A stretch of 64,000 bases of DNA from Planctomyces sp. (GTDB lineage: Bacteria > Planctomycetota > Planctomycetia > Planctomycetales > Planctomycetaceae). Both the position numbers and the translations under genes were made by a program. Shown here piece by piece: positions 44,600 through 53,020 of the stretch. The number at the start of each line of letters is the position of its first letter. The first letter of the stretch is position 1. Below the pieces are notes generated by a model. The model saw only the letters and a list, made by a program, of their open reading frames with translations. It made no database searches and was not told where the DNA came from. Where the stretch lies: assembly GCA_016795105.1 (NCBI GenBank), contig JAEUIH010000001.1:1-64000 (forward strand). Direction: 5' to 3'.

Positions 44600-44675
44600 A
44601 CCTGGCGGCGGCCACGAACCCTTGAATTGAAAGCCCGCCCGGTCCACCACTCGGGTTGATCATATTGATACTCAT
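44600..44675 (-). other. Micropeptide-like sequence (MSINMINPSGGPGG...)
   Basis: An ATG at 44675 with TTGGAAG upstream opens a frame that reads MSINMINPSGGPGG, then FVAAARLP. It aligns with the 34-residue frame at 52207-52311 (NPNGGSGG ... FVAAGGP). Here the frame runs on into the lipoprotein gene out of phase, so its own end seems lost. The rest of 44676-45048 shows no gene. Confidence 0.45.
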
Positions 44676-45048
44676 CACTTCCAAGGCATTTGGTTGAGGC
44701 GTGTCAGAAATTCGATGTGACGACTGCGATTCTCACAAAAAAGCGGGTTCACCACTCAACTTCACTCAGGAGTTCATGATGGGATTCGACAAACATGCCC
44801 GAGCATCTTATGCCGGAATCGACCACCATGCCAACACTCTATGCCACTGCATTCTCGATCACTGAGGAACGGCCTGGAATAACTGTGTCGCCTCTGAGAA
44901 GACTGTGTCTGTGCTGCGAGGCGGTGTGCTGCCTCACGCGGACGTTTATTCCGTATGCATGCGTGGCCCGAAGAGCCACCACACACTGTGAGTCACTCGC
45001 TTTCCGCCTGTGTCAGAAATCGCCCCCAGGCTATTTGATCTCCGTGGC

Positions 45049-45519
45049 TTAGTCTCTACGGCGAGCCATCGCGATAAAATACGCACCTATACCGAAGAGG
45101 CTTATCATTCCAAGACGAGGATCATGAGGCTTACCCACTAAGGCGCTAATGCCGTATAAGCCGCACAGCACAAAGAAAATGCCGCCAACACCATAACCAA
45201 CAAACAACGCAAGTTTCTCAGAAACGGATCGCGGAAGAAGATGCGACATGACGGTCTTTTTCTTAAAACGTGCGGGGATCTGCCTCGGGGGAATGTTGCA
45301 AACAAATTTCCCGGACGATGCGTCTGCAGACCGAACGGGCGTGTCTGCAATCTTCGGGCGTTCTGTCTGTTCAGATAGCAGAACGAGCGAGAAGTCCGGT
45401 GCGTTGGGTGCGTAAAAGGACTCGGATTCCGAGATGCTCTTCTGACACCGTGGACATTTGACATCGGCCTTTAGAACGACGCGCGTCGAGCAGACCGGAC
45501 ACTGTACGACTTTGATCAT
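45049..45519 (-). CDS. Small zinc-ribbon membrane protein, paralogue B
   Basis: 156 residues from the Met at 45519 (MIKVVQCPVCSTRVVLKADV). Zinc-ribbon pairs CPVC and CPRC, linker, then IPPRQIPARFKKKTVMSHLLP and two membrane segments (LFVGYGVGGIFFVLCGLYGI and LGMISLFGIGAYFIAMA). It is the paralogue of 38669-39139; the C-terminal half is nearly identical and the linker has diverged. It may sense or stabilise something at the membrane; function unknown. Confidence 0.8.
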   Translation of the reverse strand: MIKVVQCPVCSTRVVLKADVKCPRCQKSISESESFYAPNAPDFSLVLLSEQTERPKIADTPVRSADASSGKFVCNIPPRQIPARFKKKTVMSHLLPRSVSEKLALFVGYGVGGIFFVLCGLYGISALVGKPHDPRLGMISLFGIGAYFIAMARRRD

Positions 45520-45622
45520 GTGTTGTGAGCCCAATGGAATCGCTTAGTGAGCGACCTTACTGCCGAACCCTTCTCACCGAATCTTCACTTGTCATCTCGA
45601 TTGTCTCTCGTCTCCGCTGCCA

Positions 45623-45990
45623 CTAGCCATTTAGGTTTCCTGGTGCCCGATTCCAGAATTTCCACCACGACGATTTCGCGGTCGGTTGCGCCTGGTCATT
45701 GTTAGTTTTAGCGTCGGTTCCACCAACCGCAACCGTGGGCAATGAAACCCGCGAAAGCAGGGCATCACATTTTTGGGCAATGTCCGGCTTCAGCTCGACA
45801 CTAAGAATCGACGAGTGGTTGATTGATACGTATCGAATAAATGTCCAGAAACAGAGTTTTGAACCATCTTGTGGTCGCTAAAGGCAATGTCTAAATCCAT
45901 GTCACCAGTCGACAGGACATTGCATTTTGGGCACCGACATATGGCGCCGAACTTGATTTCGCCGCAGTTGAGACAAAGTGCCCATGTCAT
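45623..45990 (-). pseudogene. Frameshifted zinc-ribbon protein gene
   Basis: The first frame (from 45990) encodes a zinc ribbon MTWALCLNCGEIKFGAICRC-PKC and DIAFSDHKMVQ, then loses sense and stops at 45790. A second frame, with no start of its own, picks up at about 45870 and reads DGSKLCFWTFIRYVSINHSS, ILSVELKPDIAQKCDALLSR and SSWWKFWNRAPGNLNG before a TAG at 45623. The two halves look like one protein of about 140-150 residues joined out of frame, probably by an internal deletion. Sequencing error is an alternative. Confidence 0.72.
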
Positions 45991-46060
45991 TTAGGTGAAC
46001 TCCTGTCCTGCGGGACGAACGCTTGCAGAAACCAGACTCCTTCTCCGGTTGACGACCTTG

Positions 46061-46531
46061 TCATGCCATGTCAGGCAACACGTTTAATTCGAGCCACGTG
46101 CTCAGGAGTACGCGATATTCATCACGTGAAACCAATTCCGACAGCTCCATCTCAGTATGATGCCATCCATCCAGAAAGAAGACCAGTGTTCCTTCATTGT
46201 GAGTCGGGGTTCGGTAGATCCGGGTTGGCGGAGGAGCCAGTCGGATCAAGAGACAAAATCGCCGACCCACAGCGATTTCAATCCTGCCCCCAAAGCGGTT
46301 GGTCAGCTGGACTCCGAATCCTCCAATTTCTGAAAGACCAATTCGTTCATCATCTGGCCGCTCGGCATTCTGATCTGCGAGCTGAATCGCGAATCGATCG
46401 TGAGTATCTTCCAGGAAACGGACGACGGAATCTGTGTCGTGCAGTTCGGTGTAAATGAAGTCAACGTTACATCCTTCCTGCGTTTCGATGAGTTCACCAA
46501 CACGGGCAGTACAAAATGCCGCTTCGTCCAT
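46061..46531 (-). CDS. Hypothetical immunity-like protein
   Basis: 156 residues from the ATG at 46531 (MDEAAFCTARVGELIETQ). An acidic small protein with alternating strands and helices (ELHDTDSVVRFLEDTHDRFAI, FFLDGWHHTEMELSELVSRD). No signal peptide or membrane segment. Resembles single-domain immunity proteins in size and composition; no exact family. The upstream 39 bp end in the remnant of a duplicated gene, so its original promoter may have been lost. Confidence 0.62.
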   Translation of the reverse strand: MDEAAFCTARVGELIETQEGCNVDFIYTELHDTDSVVRFLEDTHDRFAIQLADQNAERPDDERIGLSEIGGFGVQLTNRFGGRIEIAVGRRFCLLIRLAPPPTRIYRTPTHNEGTLVFFLDGWHHTEMELSELVSRDEYRVLLSTWLELNVLPDMA

Positions 46532-46569
46532 ATCGCATTCGTCTTGGTTTGGGTATTGACTTGGATGAT

Positions 46570-46797
46570 ATTGGTATTGTCTGATCGACAAACACAGAAG
46601 TAAACCAACTTCCCCGACGTATGCTGCGCAAACACCACACCATTCGGACCAACCCATGCACGGCCATAAGCCATCGAGTTTTCACGGTCAGGCGATTCAG
46701 AGATGAAGCAGTACTCCAGGAGTTCTTCGCCCTTGAGTGACGCATTCGTCCGACCGATGTCCACAACTCTGATCGCTACCACACTTGTCGACGTCGG
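46570..46797 (-). pseudogene. 5'-truncated copy of the 48318-48917 gene
   Basis: Encodes TSTSVVAIRVVDIGRTNASL, KGEELLEYCFISESPDREN and AYGRAWVGPNGVVFAQHTSG, nearly identical to the C-terminal half of 48318-48917. The N-terminal half and signal peptide are missing. A one-base insertion after CAGCATACGTCGGGGAAG puts the remainder out of frame (KLVYFCVCRSDNT instead of KPITSDFVDQT). A duplicated, decayed gene. Confidence 0.8.
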
Positions 46798-46849
46798 CAA
46801 CTCTGCCTGAACGGAATGTTCTGTTGTTTTGGACCGAAAATTGGCTTTA

Positions 46850-47437
46850 TCATTTCAGGACGAGTGAATCTGGGCCCGCAACTTCAACCCATTCATCAGT
46901 TCCAACAGCCTGCCCCAACACCTTCATTACTAAATCCCTGGTGATCGGCTTATCGCGTGGTATGAGACAAAGCAGTTCTTCAATCCCACTGCGGGCAAAG
47001 CCCCTTTTCACAGTTGTCGACGAGACCTCTGCCTGTTGAATGACAAACACGCTCCAGAACCTCTCGGGCAGACGGAAGGAACCTTCTGCAATCGGAATGT
47101 CCGTGGCATCTACTTCAGTGTCAAAAGAGATTTCAAAACTCCGACCAGGAAACTCCCGCTCGTCGAGCATTAGAGCTGTGGATGCAAGATCACGTTCTGC
47201 GATCGTCGCATAACACGCGTATGCAGGAAAGTAAACAACGTACAGGAAATCATTTAGTCCGTCATCGCGATGAGCATAGTACTTCTCACACCAGAGCACA
47301 GTGCCAACTAATCCGTCACTGGGCAGCTGGGCTTCAATTGGGCGAAACGTGGCAAAATCATCTCTTCTTGTGATGACTTCCTCAAACTGCCGGTACCGTG
47401 GAGATTTCAGGTCGTGGGGCATTACGCGTTTGGTCAT
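46850..47437 (-). CDS. Hypothetical protein
   Basis: 195 residues from the ATG at 47437 (MTKRVMPHDLKSPRYRQFE). Soluble, mixed alpha/beta (VVYFPAYACYATIAERDL, LPERFWSVFVIQQAEVS). No known motif. Its start codon follows the stop of the Tat-signal gene by one base, so the two are translationally coupled and probably act together. Confidence 0.68.
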   Translation of the reverse strand: MTKRVMPHDLKSPRYRQFEEVITRRDDFATFRPIEAQLPSDGLVGTVLWCEKYYAHRDDGLNDFLYVVYFPAYACYATIAERDLASTALMLDEREFPGRSFEISFDTEVDATDIPIAEGSFRLPERFWSVFVIQQAEVSSTTVKRGFARSGIEELLCLIPRDKPITRDLVMKVLGQAVGTDEWVEVAGPDSLVLK

Positions 47438-47438
47438 T

Positions 47439-48140
47439 TCACTGAGCAATTCGGTCCGTATACAGATAGCCGCTCTCGTGCATTAGTAAACCAACGTTGG
47501 GGTTCATCATTCGGAAGTCGTTCTTCCATGAATCGTAGGACCATCCAGGACAACCAACGATGATGATTCGGCCATTTTCCCGGAGTGCTACGCTACAGGC
47601 AAGGCCAAGAAGAAATACAAAGTGCCGCTCATGTTCGGAGGTCGGAGTCAACGAATCGCGGTCAATCACTTTTGCGTTCCAGATTCCGAAAGCTTTTGAA
47701 TAGCTGCCGCTCCCCCGCTCTTTTCTCAGCGGCGTCCCAAGCAGCCGCGTCGCCAGCGTGTATGGCGTCCATCGTTGAGCGAGAGTGACCGGTGAAATGA
47801 TGCGGATGCGGTCAGATGTGTACTGATCGCTTGTGTTGAAGGATTTCAACTCCGAAGCTTGTTCTTCGGCATCATAGTGGTAACTCATCCAATGGTAGAG
47901 TGGATCAAGCGACGCTGCTTCAACTGGCAACGGTTTTCTCTCAACGACGACCCAATATGCGAACGTTGTTGTAATCGGGCTCGTACTCAGCTCTTCAAAG
48001 GGATAGAGGGACGGCGTTTCATCCACTGGTCGTTCTGACCCGATCGGCTGAGCTGTTGAATGCCCACCCGCGGAAGCGATCAGAGCGGTACTCGCCGCAA
48101 GAGAGATTATTTCGCGGCGGCTCAGAGGCTCAGTGTTCAA
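47439..48140 (-). CDS. Hypothetical Tat-exported protein
   Basis: 233 residues from a TTG. The N-terminus LSRREIISLAASTALIASAG is a twin-arginine signal with cleavage near STA-QP. The mature part contains FAYWVVVERKPLPVEAASLD and FVFLLGLACSVALRENGRII. No family is recognised. The stop overlaps the start region of the next gene. The 48141-48317 gap holds no gene. Confidence 0.68.
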   Translation of the reverse strand: MNTEPLSRREIISLAASTALIASAGGHSTAQPIGSERPVDETPSLYPFEELSTSPITTTFAYWVVVERKPLPVEAASLDPLYHWMSYHYDAEEQASELKSFNTSDQYTSDRIRIISPVTLAQRWTPYTLATRLLGTPLRKERGSGSYSKAFGIWNAKVIDRDSLTPTSEHERHFVFLLGLACSVALRENGRIIIVGCPGWSYDSWKNDFRMMNPNVGLLMHESGYLYTDRIAQ

Positions 48141-48317
48141 TTGTGCACCCAGACCTTCCTTCGTGGTGATTGAGGCATAGCGATTCGGTGAACCGGTTTG
48201 CCACGAGTCAAATTCCCAAACGAATGCTTACGTATCGGCGAGTCTCCGAGGTTCGTATTCTGTCCTCGCGTCAGCTTACGACGCGAGTTTTCCACCAGCC
48301 AGTGTTCGGCAATGACT

Positions 48318-48917
48318 CTATCGAGAAGCCGGAGGGACGAGCTTCTTCTCGTCTATAATGATTGACCTTATTGTCTGATCGACAAAGTCAGAAGTAATCG
48401 GCTTAGCCGACGTATGCTGCGCGAACACCGCACCATTCGGACCAACCCATGCGCGGCCATGAGCCATCAGGTTCTCACGGTCTGGCGATTCAGAGATAAA
48501 GCAATACTCCAGGAGTTTTTCGCCCTTGAGTGATGCATTCGTTCGACCAATGTCCACAACTTCAATCGCCAACACGCTTGTCGACGTTGTACCACGAGGC
48601 TGAGTCCAGACGGCGCGCCCATTCGGAAAGATTTCAAGCGATGTGTCAGACAGAGACTCCAATGGTCGGTTTTTCCCAAGGTCTGGATGTGTCGCAAACG
48701 ACAGAAGATCGCCGGTTTTCCTGTTCCGAAAGACTTGCCACCGGAACGGCAACTTGACTTCTGGTTCTCTTTTTTTATCGTCGGTGTTGATTTCCCAGTC
48801 AGCACCAAGGTCTGGTAAGGAACGGATAGGATCAGGTTCTTGAGCCGATCCGATTTCACAATCGATGAGTGCAGCACCGACAACTGACAAAAGCAAAGCC
48901 AGAAGTTGTTTGGTCAT
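48318..48917 (-). CDS. Hypothetical secreted protein
   Basis: 199 residues with a signal peptide (KQLLALLLSVVGAALIDC, cleavage near GSA-QE) and GAGGAT before the start. The mature domain (LPFRWQVFRNRKTGDLLSFA, EIFPNGRAVWTQPRGTTSTS) is unknown. A decayed copy of its C-terminal half lies at 46570-46797. The start is 86 bp from a GTACTC repeat arm. Confidence 0.72.
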   Translation of the reverse strand: MTKQLLALLLSVVGAALIDCEIGSAQEPDPIRSLPDLGADWEINTDDKKREPEVKLPFRWQVFRNRKTGDLLSFATHPDLGKNRPLESLSDTSLEIFPNGRAVWTQPRGTTSTSVLAIEVVDIGRTNASLKGEKLLEYCFISESPDRENLMAHGRAWVGPNGAVFAQHTSAKPITSDFVDQTIRSIIIDEKKLVPPASR

Positions 48918-49002
48918 GGAATCCTCGATTTCCGATCGCCAGGGGTAACCGGACCTCGGCCGCCAGCCTGGTGTTTAGGATACTCGTCAGCAGCGTTCTT
49001 TT

Positions 49003-49443
49003 CGAGTACGAGTACCGTTTCACTGAGTACGAATACAAATTAGATCGGGGTGTGGCGATCGGGCAATTAGCTTCAAATCGGAGAATTTAGGCTGCCCCTT
49101 CAGGGCGGTTTTTCGTGGTTTCGTGGCGATTCCTGGGGCGTTGCCCCAGGCTGCCTTAGCGTGCCCCTTCAGGGCCGTTGAGCGTGAAAAGCCTCTCTTT
49201 GATTTTTTCGGAGTGTGTCGCTCGGCGGCCACCCCATGCATTGATGTGAAACCCCGTTGGGGTTGAATTGCAATACAACCCACCTAATGCACCTCTTCGT
49301 ACTCTTACTCAGCGAAGCGGTACTCGTACTCGCTCTTCGTCTGCCGTCTTTGCGTCTCTGCGTTACCATTTTCGACAACCCGTTCGGCTCTCACACTCGA
49401 AAACATCTGCAACGAGCAGCGGCTTCCTGAATACGAGTGTGAA
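49003..49443. repeat. GTACTC composite repeat, copy D (mosaic)
   Basis: Same order as copy C: a right-end arm (49003-49038; CGAGTACGAGTACC, then CACTGAGTACGAATAC), the CCTTCAGGG block (49091-49192), AACCCCGTTGGGGTT near 49250, a left end (49298-49334), the core, and a decayed right end (CCTGAATACGAGTGTGA, 49426-49442). The 570-bp gap 48918-49490 contains no gene. Confidence 0.87.
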
Positions 49444-49490
49444 AAAATGCGGAGAACGGCTGAGTCGCAAAACAACGAAGGCTGGTGCGA

Positions 49491-50201
49491 TCAATGAATG
49501 CCTCGAAAACACAGTTTGTAATAATTTGCGACGCTCCAGAACACCAGGATACTTGGGAAAACAGCAAAGCAATACATCATTGACTCTGAGTTGATATTCC
49601 CCTGGATCGCAGAAGTCGCAAAAAACGTCAACGGCACACTACTTAACGCAGCCGTCGGCTTCTTCCAGCCGCCGACATTATTCAGCGCCAACGTGCATGC
49701 AGAAAAAGCTATGATCATATAGTGGTATGTCATTTTGCCAACCAGTATCAACCAAACAGAAGTGACTGTTATCTCGTGGCGGTAGACTCCAAGCGCCAGT
49801 GGTATAGCGACCGACAAGAGGGCAAAATATCGAACATGAAGTTGCTTTCGAGAAGTAGCGCCAAGAACTGTCGCAACGAATGGCAAAACGCAGGCAAACT
49901 GGGCACCGGTGCAAGAGTCTCCAAGGTTCGACAGCACGCCAAGTCTGTGGCGGAGACCGGTCAAATGTTCATCCCACTGTTGCCAATCCCGGCGATCTGG
50001 AGGACCGGCTTCAAACGCTGATACGTAGTGTTGCAGTGCGGCAATGATTGCTGGACGGAGCCAAATGAACGCAAGCTCTGCGGTCAACATGAAGATGACG
50101 GTCAAGCACTGTAATTTTATTGCAGTCCGTTGGCCTTGAAATGGTGGCCTTACATTTCCAATCTCGTAGGGCGACAGTGGCGGGGTACTGTTTGAATTCA
50201 T
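49491..50201 (-). CDS. Hypothetical multi-pass membrane protein
   Basis: 236 residues from the ATG at 50201 (MNSNSTPPLSPYEIG), with GGGAAG upstream. The Pro-rich N-terminus ending SPYE recalls the NPYxPP group. About five membrane segments (LQCLTVIFMLTAELAFIWL, GAQFACVLPFVATVLG, YFALLSVAIPLALGVY, VWLILVGKMTYHYMIIAF and MMYCFAVFPSILVFWSVA). Function unknown. Confidence 0.68.
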   Translation of the reverse strand: MNSNSTPPLSPYEIGNVRPPFQGQRTAIKLQCLTVIFMLTAELAFIWLRPAIIAALQHYVSAFEAGPPDRRDWQQWDEHLTGLRHRLGVLSNLGDSCTGAQFACVLPFVATVLGATSRKQLHVRYFALLSVAIPLALGVYRHEITVTSVWLILVGKMTYHYMIIAFSACTLALNNVGGWKKPTAALSSVPLTFFATSAIQGNINSESMMYCFAVFPSILVFWSVANYYKLCFRGIH

Positions 50202-50771
50202 GGACTTCCCTTTCTGTTGTTTGAGCATCCAGCAGAACCTTCTTTCGAGGTTGTCTCAGGGACCAGAGATGCGGGGGTGTCACAGGACTTCAGTACATTA
50301 GCGTTTGTTGATCTCCGACGCGTAGGAAAATAGGCCTTCTCGCAAGTTCTGTCAGTATAGTTCGCATCGCCGGATCAGGATCTGAGTCTCGATGATTCGA
50401 ATCGATGCACGGCGTTCGATATGAGATAGACGTGCCGTACAGCAATAGTAGGCATGCATGAGATCGTTCGTTTCATACATGTAGTGTGGCAGGTTGTGTA
50501 AATGGTCTATATCAACTGCAAATAGTCAAATCGATCAGGCAGCCGATACTGTGGATGTCGGGGAGCGATCACGGTTATAAGTCGTTTCGAATGTTGGACA
50601 CAGATTCGATCAAGTGCGACTGCGACCATCGTCCAGGACTTCGGTTTTACGAAATACCCAGGATTTCATCATTAGACAGGGGAGTCGCTTAAAGTAAGAA
50701 AGCAGTTGCTCTGCGGCAGAAGTTCCTGTTGGCTGTCGTCGTTCCCGTGAAGGGAAATGGCATTCATCGTG
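50202..50771. other. Gene-free gap in the island
   Basis: 570 bp between the membrane protein and kptA, with AT content higher than nearby genes. I see no coding frame with a ribosome-binding site, no tRNA and no copy of the composite repeat. The GATTCGAATC at 50395 is palindromic but isolated. Confidence 0.4.
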
Positions 50772-51320
50772 TCAGTTTTCGGGGAATTCTATGAACTGTG
50801 ATGGCACATGGGCGGTAAGCCAAACTCCATTCTCGGAAACGAAGAAGCTGAAGCCAGCTTCAGCCATCTTCTTGCCAGAGATCTGCAGCACAATTGGTCG
50901 TCCGTGGCGGGCTCCCACTCTCTTAGCCGTCTCATCGTCAACAGAAAGATGGACATAATCCCGCTTACCACGAAGCAGGCCGTTTTCACGGATCGCAGTC
51001 AGATTTGTTATTGCCGTTCCATGGAAGAGTAAATCCGGTGGGATGGACGGGATCAGAGCGAGATCGACGCCGATAGAATGACCCTGCGACGCGCGTATCC
51101 GGACTTGATCTTCTGAAAACGCGAATCTCCGTTTGTCGTTCGTCTCAACAATTTCCTGTAGCATATCGCGTGTGAACTGCGGGCGGCGGCTCTGCATAGC
51201 CTCCAGAAGGGTCGATACTTCAACCCAGCCTGCTTCGTCCAACTGAATCCCGATGACGGCAGGATCGTGGCGAAGGACCAGGCTCAGGAACTTACTGTAC
51301 TCTACAAGTTCGCGACGCAT
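50772..51320 (-). CDS. kptA: RNA 2'-phosphotransferase (Tpt1/KptA family)
   Basis: 182 residues, full length for the family. Tpt1/KptA removes an internal RNA 2'-phosphate by transfer to NAD. Expected catalytic residues: the Arg-His pair in LSLVLRHDP near the N-terminus, the Arg of RIRASQGHS, and the C-terminal lobe FHGTAITNLTAIRENGL with the NAD-binding HGT. Bacterial KptA has no known tRNA-splicing role; it may repair RNA 2'-phosphates or act on ADP-ribosylation. It is a single gene in the island with unrelated neighbours. The 51321-51669 gap upstream holds no gene. Confidence 0.95.
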   Translation of the reverse strand: MRRELVEYSKFLSLVLRHDPAVIGIQLDEAGWVEVSTLLEAMQSRRPQFTRDMLQEIVETNDKRRFAFSEDQVRIRASQGHSIGVDLALIPSIPPDLLFHGTAITNLTAIRENGLLRGKRDYVHLSVDDETAKRVGARHGRPIVLQISGKKMAEAGFSFFVSENGVWLTAHVPSQFIEFPEN

Positions 51321-51669
51321 AAAATTTTTGGACTCACAGCAAAGTCAAGCTGGTTGCCGCAGGTTACATTCCAACACATGCTCAGCTCATTCGTAATTCG
51401 GCCAGGTCTTCCTATTCGCCGTCAGTGTCAATAAATGTCAATTGGCAATCCAGCGGGTAAATCGCAAGCACCGCAACCATTGCCAGTATGAATGTCGCTC
51501 TTTCTCAGATGAACAAGAGTGGGCTGAGACCTCAGGTGCACCAACATCATTCGTGTTTTCAATATTTTTGTTGGCGAACACTACGAGCAACCTGGCCCGC
51601 GCGAAAGATTCTCAACTTCAAAAACGCCAGTTCGCTTGATCCGGTTCTCGCAATGGTTACCCTGGCGGA

Positions 51670-52194
51670 TCAGACAGGCTTGAGTGTTTCGAAGTCTTCC
51701 CCTGTCGAATCCGGCAAATCCATGTCGTAGCGAACTCCAGTCAATGACGCGAACAGCTCAATCGCAACATCGAAGATATGATCAACATCGTCGCCGTCCT
51801 CAGCCTGTCTGCGAAGTTTGTCATCGCGAATCGACGTATATTCCTCAGGGAGGTCGCCGTCTGTTACCAGGTGAGCTCGCGCTTGCTGAGCATCGTGAAA
51901 CACGAACCATTTCTCTTTCCCGTTCTCCCATCCGGTTGCAAAGCTCGACATGCATGTTTCGTTCACGTCGCAGAACAGGAGCTCGGCGTTGTCAGAGAGA
52001 CTAGACAGCAGTTCGCCGTGCGGCCGTGGGTAGTCGTTTAAATACAACAGCTCCCAGCCAGTCGAAACGGTCGCACCGCATACAGGAGATTCAGCAATCT
52101 CCTCGCGTTGGCCGGTGCGTAGAATTCCGTATCGCTCATAGAACGTGTCAGCATCAATTCCCCGAACAGCGATCAGTGCAACACGGTAACCCAT
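51670..52194 (-). CDS. Hypothetical immunity-like protein
   Basis: 174 residues (MGYRVALIAVRGIDADTFYE). Begins with a beta-strand typical of small alpha/beta immunity proteins, then GWELLYLNDYPRPHGELLSS and KWFVFHDAQQARAHLVTDGD, with an acidic C-terminus. No exact family. ATG is preceded by TGGAG. It follows the micropeptide frame by 12 bp, and the SUFU gene before that, in one probable transcription unit. Confidence 0.68.
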   Translation of the reverse strand: MGYRVALIAVRGIDADTFYERYGILRTGQREEIAESPVCGATVSTGWELLYLNDYPRPHGELLSSLSDNAELLFCDVNETCMSSFATGWENGKEKWFVFHDAQQARAHLVTDGDLPEEYTSIRDDKLRRQAEDGDDVDHIFDVAIELFASLTGVRYDMDLPDSTGEDFETLKPV

Positions 52195-52206
52195 TGATAC
52201 TCCATT

Positions 52207-52311
52207 TCAGTACTGTTTGGAATAACCCTCAGGGCCGCCGGCGGCGACAAAGGGCCTTTGGTGGCGGAATCCGCCCGATCCGCCGTTCGGATTCACCGAA
52301 TTGTTACCCAT
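52207..52311 (-). CDS. Possible 34-residue Gly-rich micropeptide
   Basis: The frame reads MGNNSVNPNGGSGG, then RHQRPFVAAGGPEGYSKQY, and stops. Its ATG overlaps the end of the SUFU gene by 8 bp, compatible with coupled translation, and it ends 12 bp before the next gene. A second sequence at 44600-44675 encodes a related peptide (NPSGGPGG ... FVAAARLP). Two similar peptides in two positions argue for a family rather than chance, but no clear ribosome-binding site stands before this copy. Function unknown; alternatively it is a remnant of a protein C-terminus. Confidence 0.45.
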   Translation of the reverse strand: MGNNSVNPNGGSGGFRHQRPFVAAGGPEGYSKQY

Positions 52312-52957
52312 CTTTTCGTCGAAGATCAGTGACCAGCAGTGGATTCGATTTGCGATGCTGTTCAATGATCTCTTCGCATTTTCTGGACTTGTTCATCAGA
52401 CTGTCGAGCTCTGATTGCGTAAGGCCAAAGGCCTGGATGAAGTCCACGTGACCGTGCGGCGTTTCCACGGCCTGAAGCTTTGTGTCATAAACGAATGCGA
52501 GGCCCACAATGTCTGTATCGTGGTCAGATCGGATTGGACCGTTGGCGGGAATCCAGTGGTATTTGTCAAACCATTTTCCGGATTCAAACACGTACCGAGC
52601 GAGATTCTGCAGAAGATTGCAGACCCAGATCGGCTCTTCCTGTGGTGGAAAAGAACTGACCAATCGAAACGTCATTTCGAATCCGAACTTGCTGAAATCA
52701 CTGCCCACAGATTCTTCGTCGTAGTACAACGAGGAATACCCAAACGTCACAAAATGCAAGTGGTCTATGCCCCCGTCATCACACGGATAGGCGCTGATGC
52801 CGTCAAGCGGATCGGGACCGCCAAGACCGTAGCTGATCAGCGTTCCCCAGTGCTGTGGTTCAAGGTCACCATACACGTCGCGCAGGCTGACATTCAGCGA
52901 ATCCCAACCGGGCGATGAATCTTCGGCAAATTGTCGCTTATATTCTTCAAGGTTCAT
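52304..52957 (-). CDS. Suppressor-of-fused (SUFU) domain protein
   Basis: 217 residues from the ATG at 52957 (MNLEEYKRQFAED). The SUFU signature is clear: PGWDSLNVSLRDVYGDLEPQ, HWGTLISYGLGGPDPLDGIS and IDHLHFVTFGYSSLYYDEES, then FEMTFRLVSS. In bacteria, SUFU-domain proteins are mostly predicted immunity proteins of polymorphic toxin systems. No toxin gene is adjacent, so this would be an orphan. Its stop overlaps the micropeptide frame. Confidence 0.92.
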   Translation of the reverse strand: MNLEEYKRQFAEDSSPGWDSLNVSLRDVYGDLEPQHWGTLISYGLGGPDPLDGISAYPCDDGGIDHLHFVTFGYSSLYYDEESVGSDFSKFGFEMTFRLVSSFPPQEEPIWVCNLLQNLARYVFESGKWFDKYHWIPANGPIRSDHDTDIVGLAFVYDTKLQAVETPHGHVDFIQAFGLTQSELDSLMNKSRKCEEIIEQHRKSNPLLVTDLRRKDG

Positions 52958-53020
52958 AGGTGTACCTGACAATGTTCGGGATCACTGCGCCGTTGCGAAC
53001 GAGTCTCCACTGCACACAAC

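Noticed and set aside
44795-45052. 85-residue Cys-rich plus-strand frame
   Set aside because: No ribosome-binding site, against the direction of all island genes, overlapping the tail of the duplicated zinc-ribbon segment.
50395-50412. tRNA T-loop-like GATTCGAATC
   Set aside because: No acceptor, D or anticodon arms around it; the motif is a simple palindrome.
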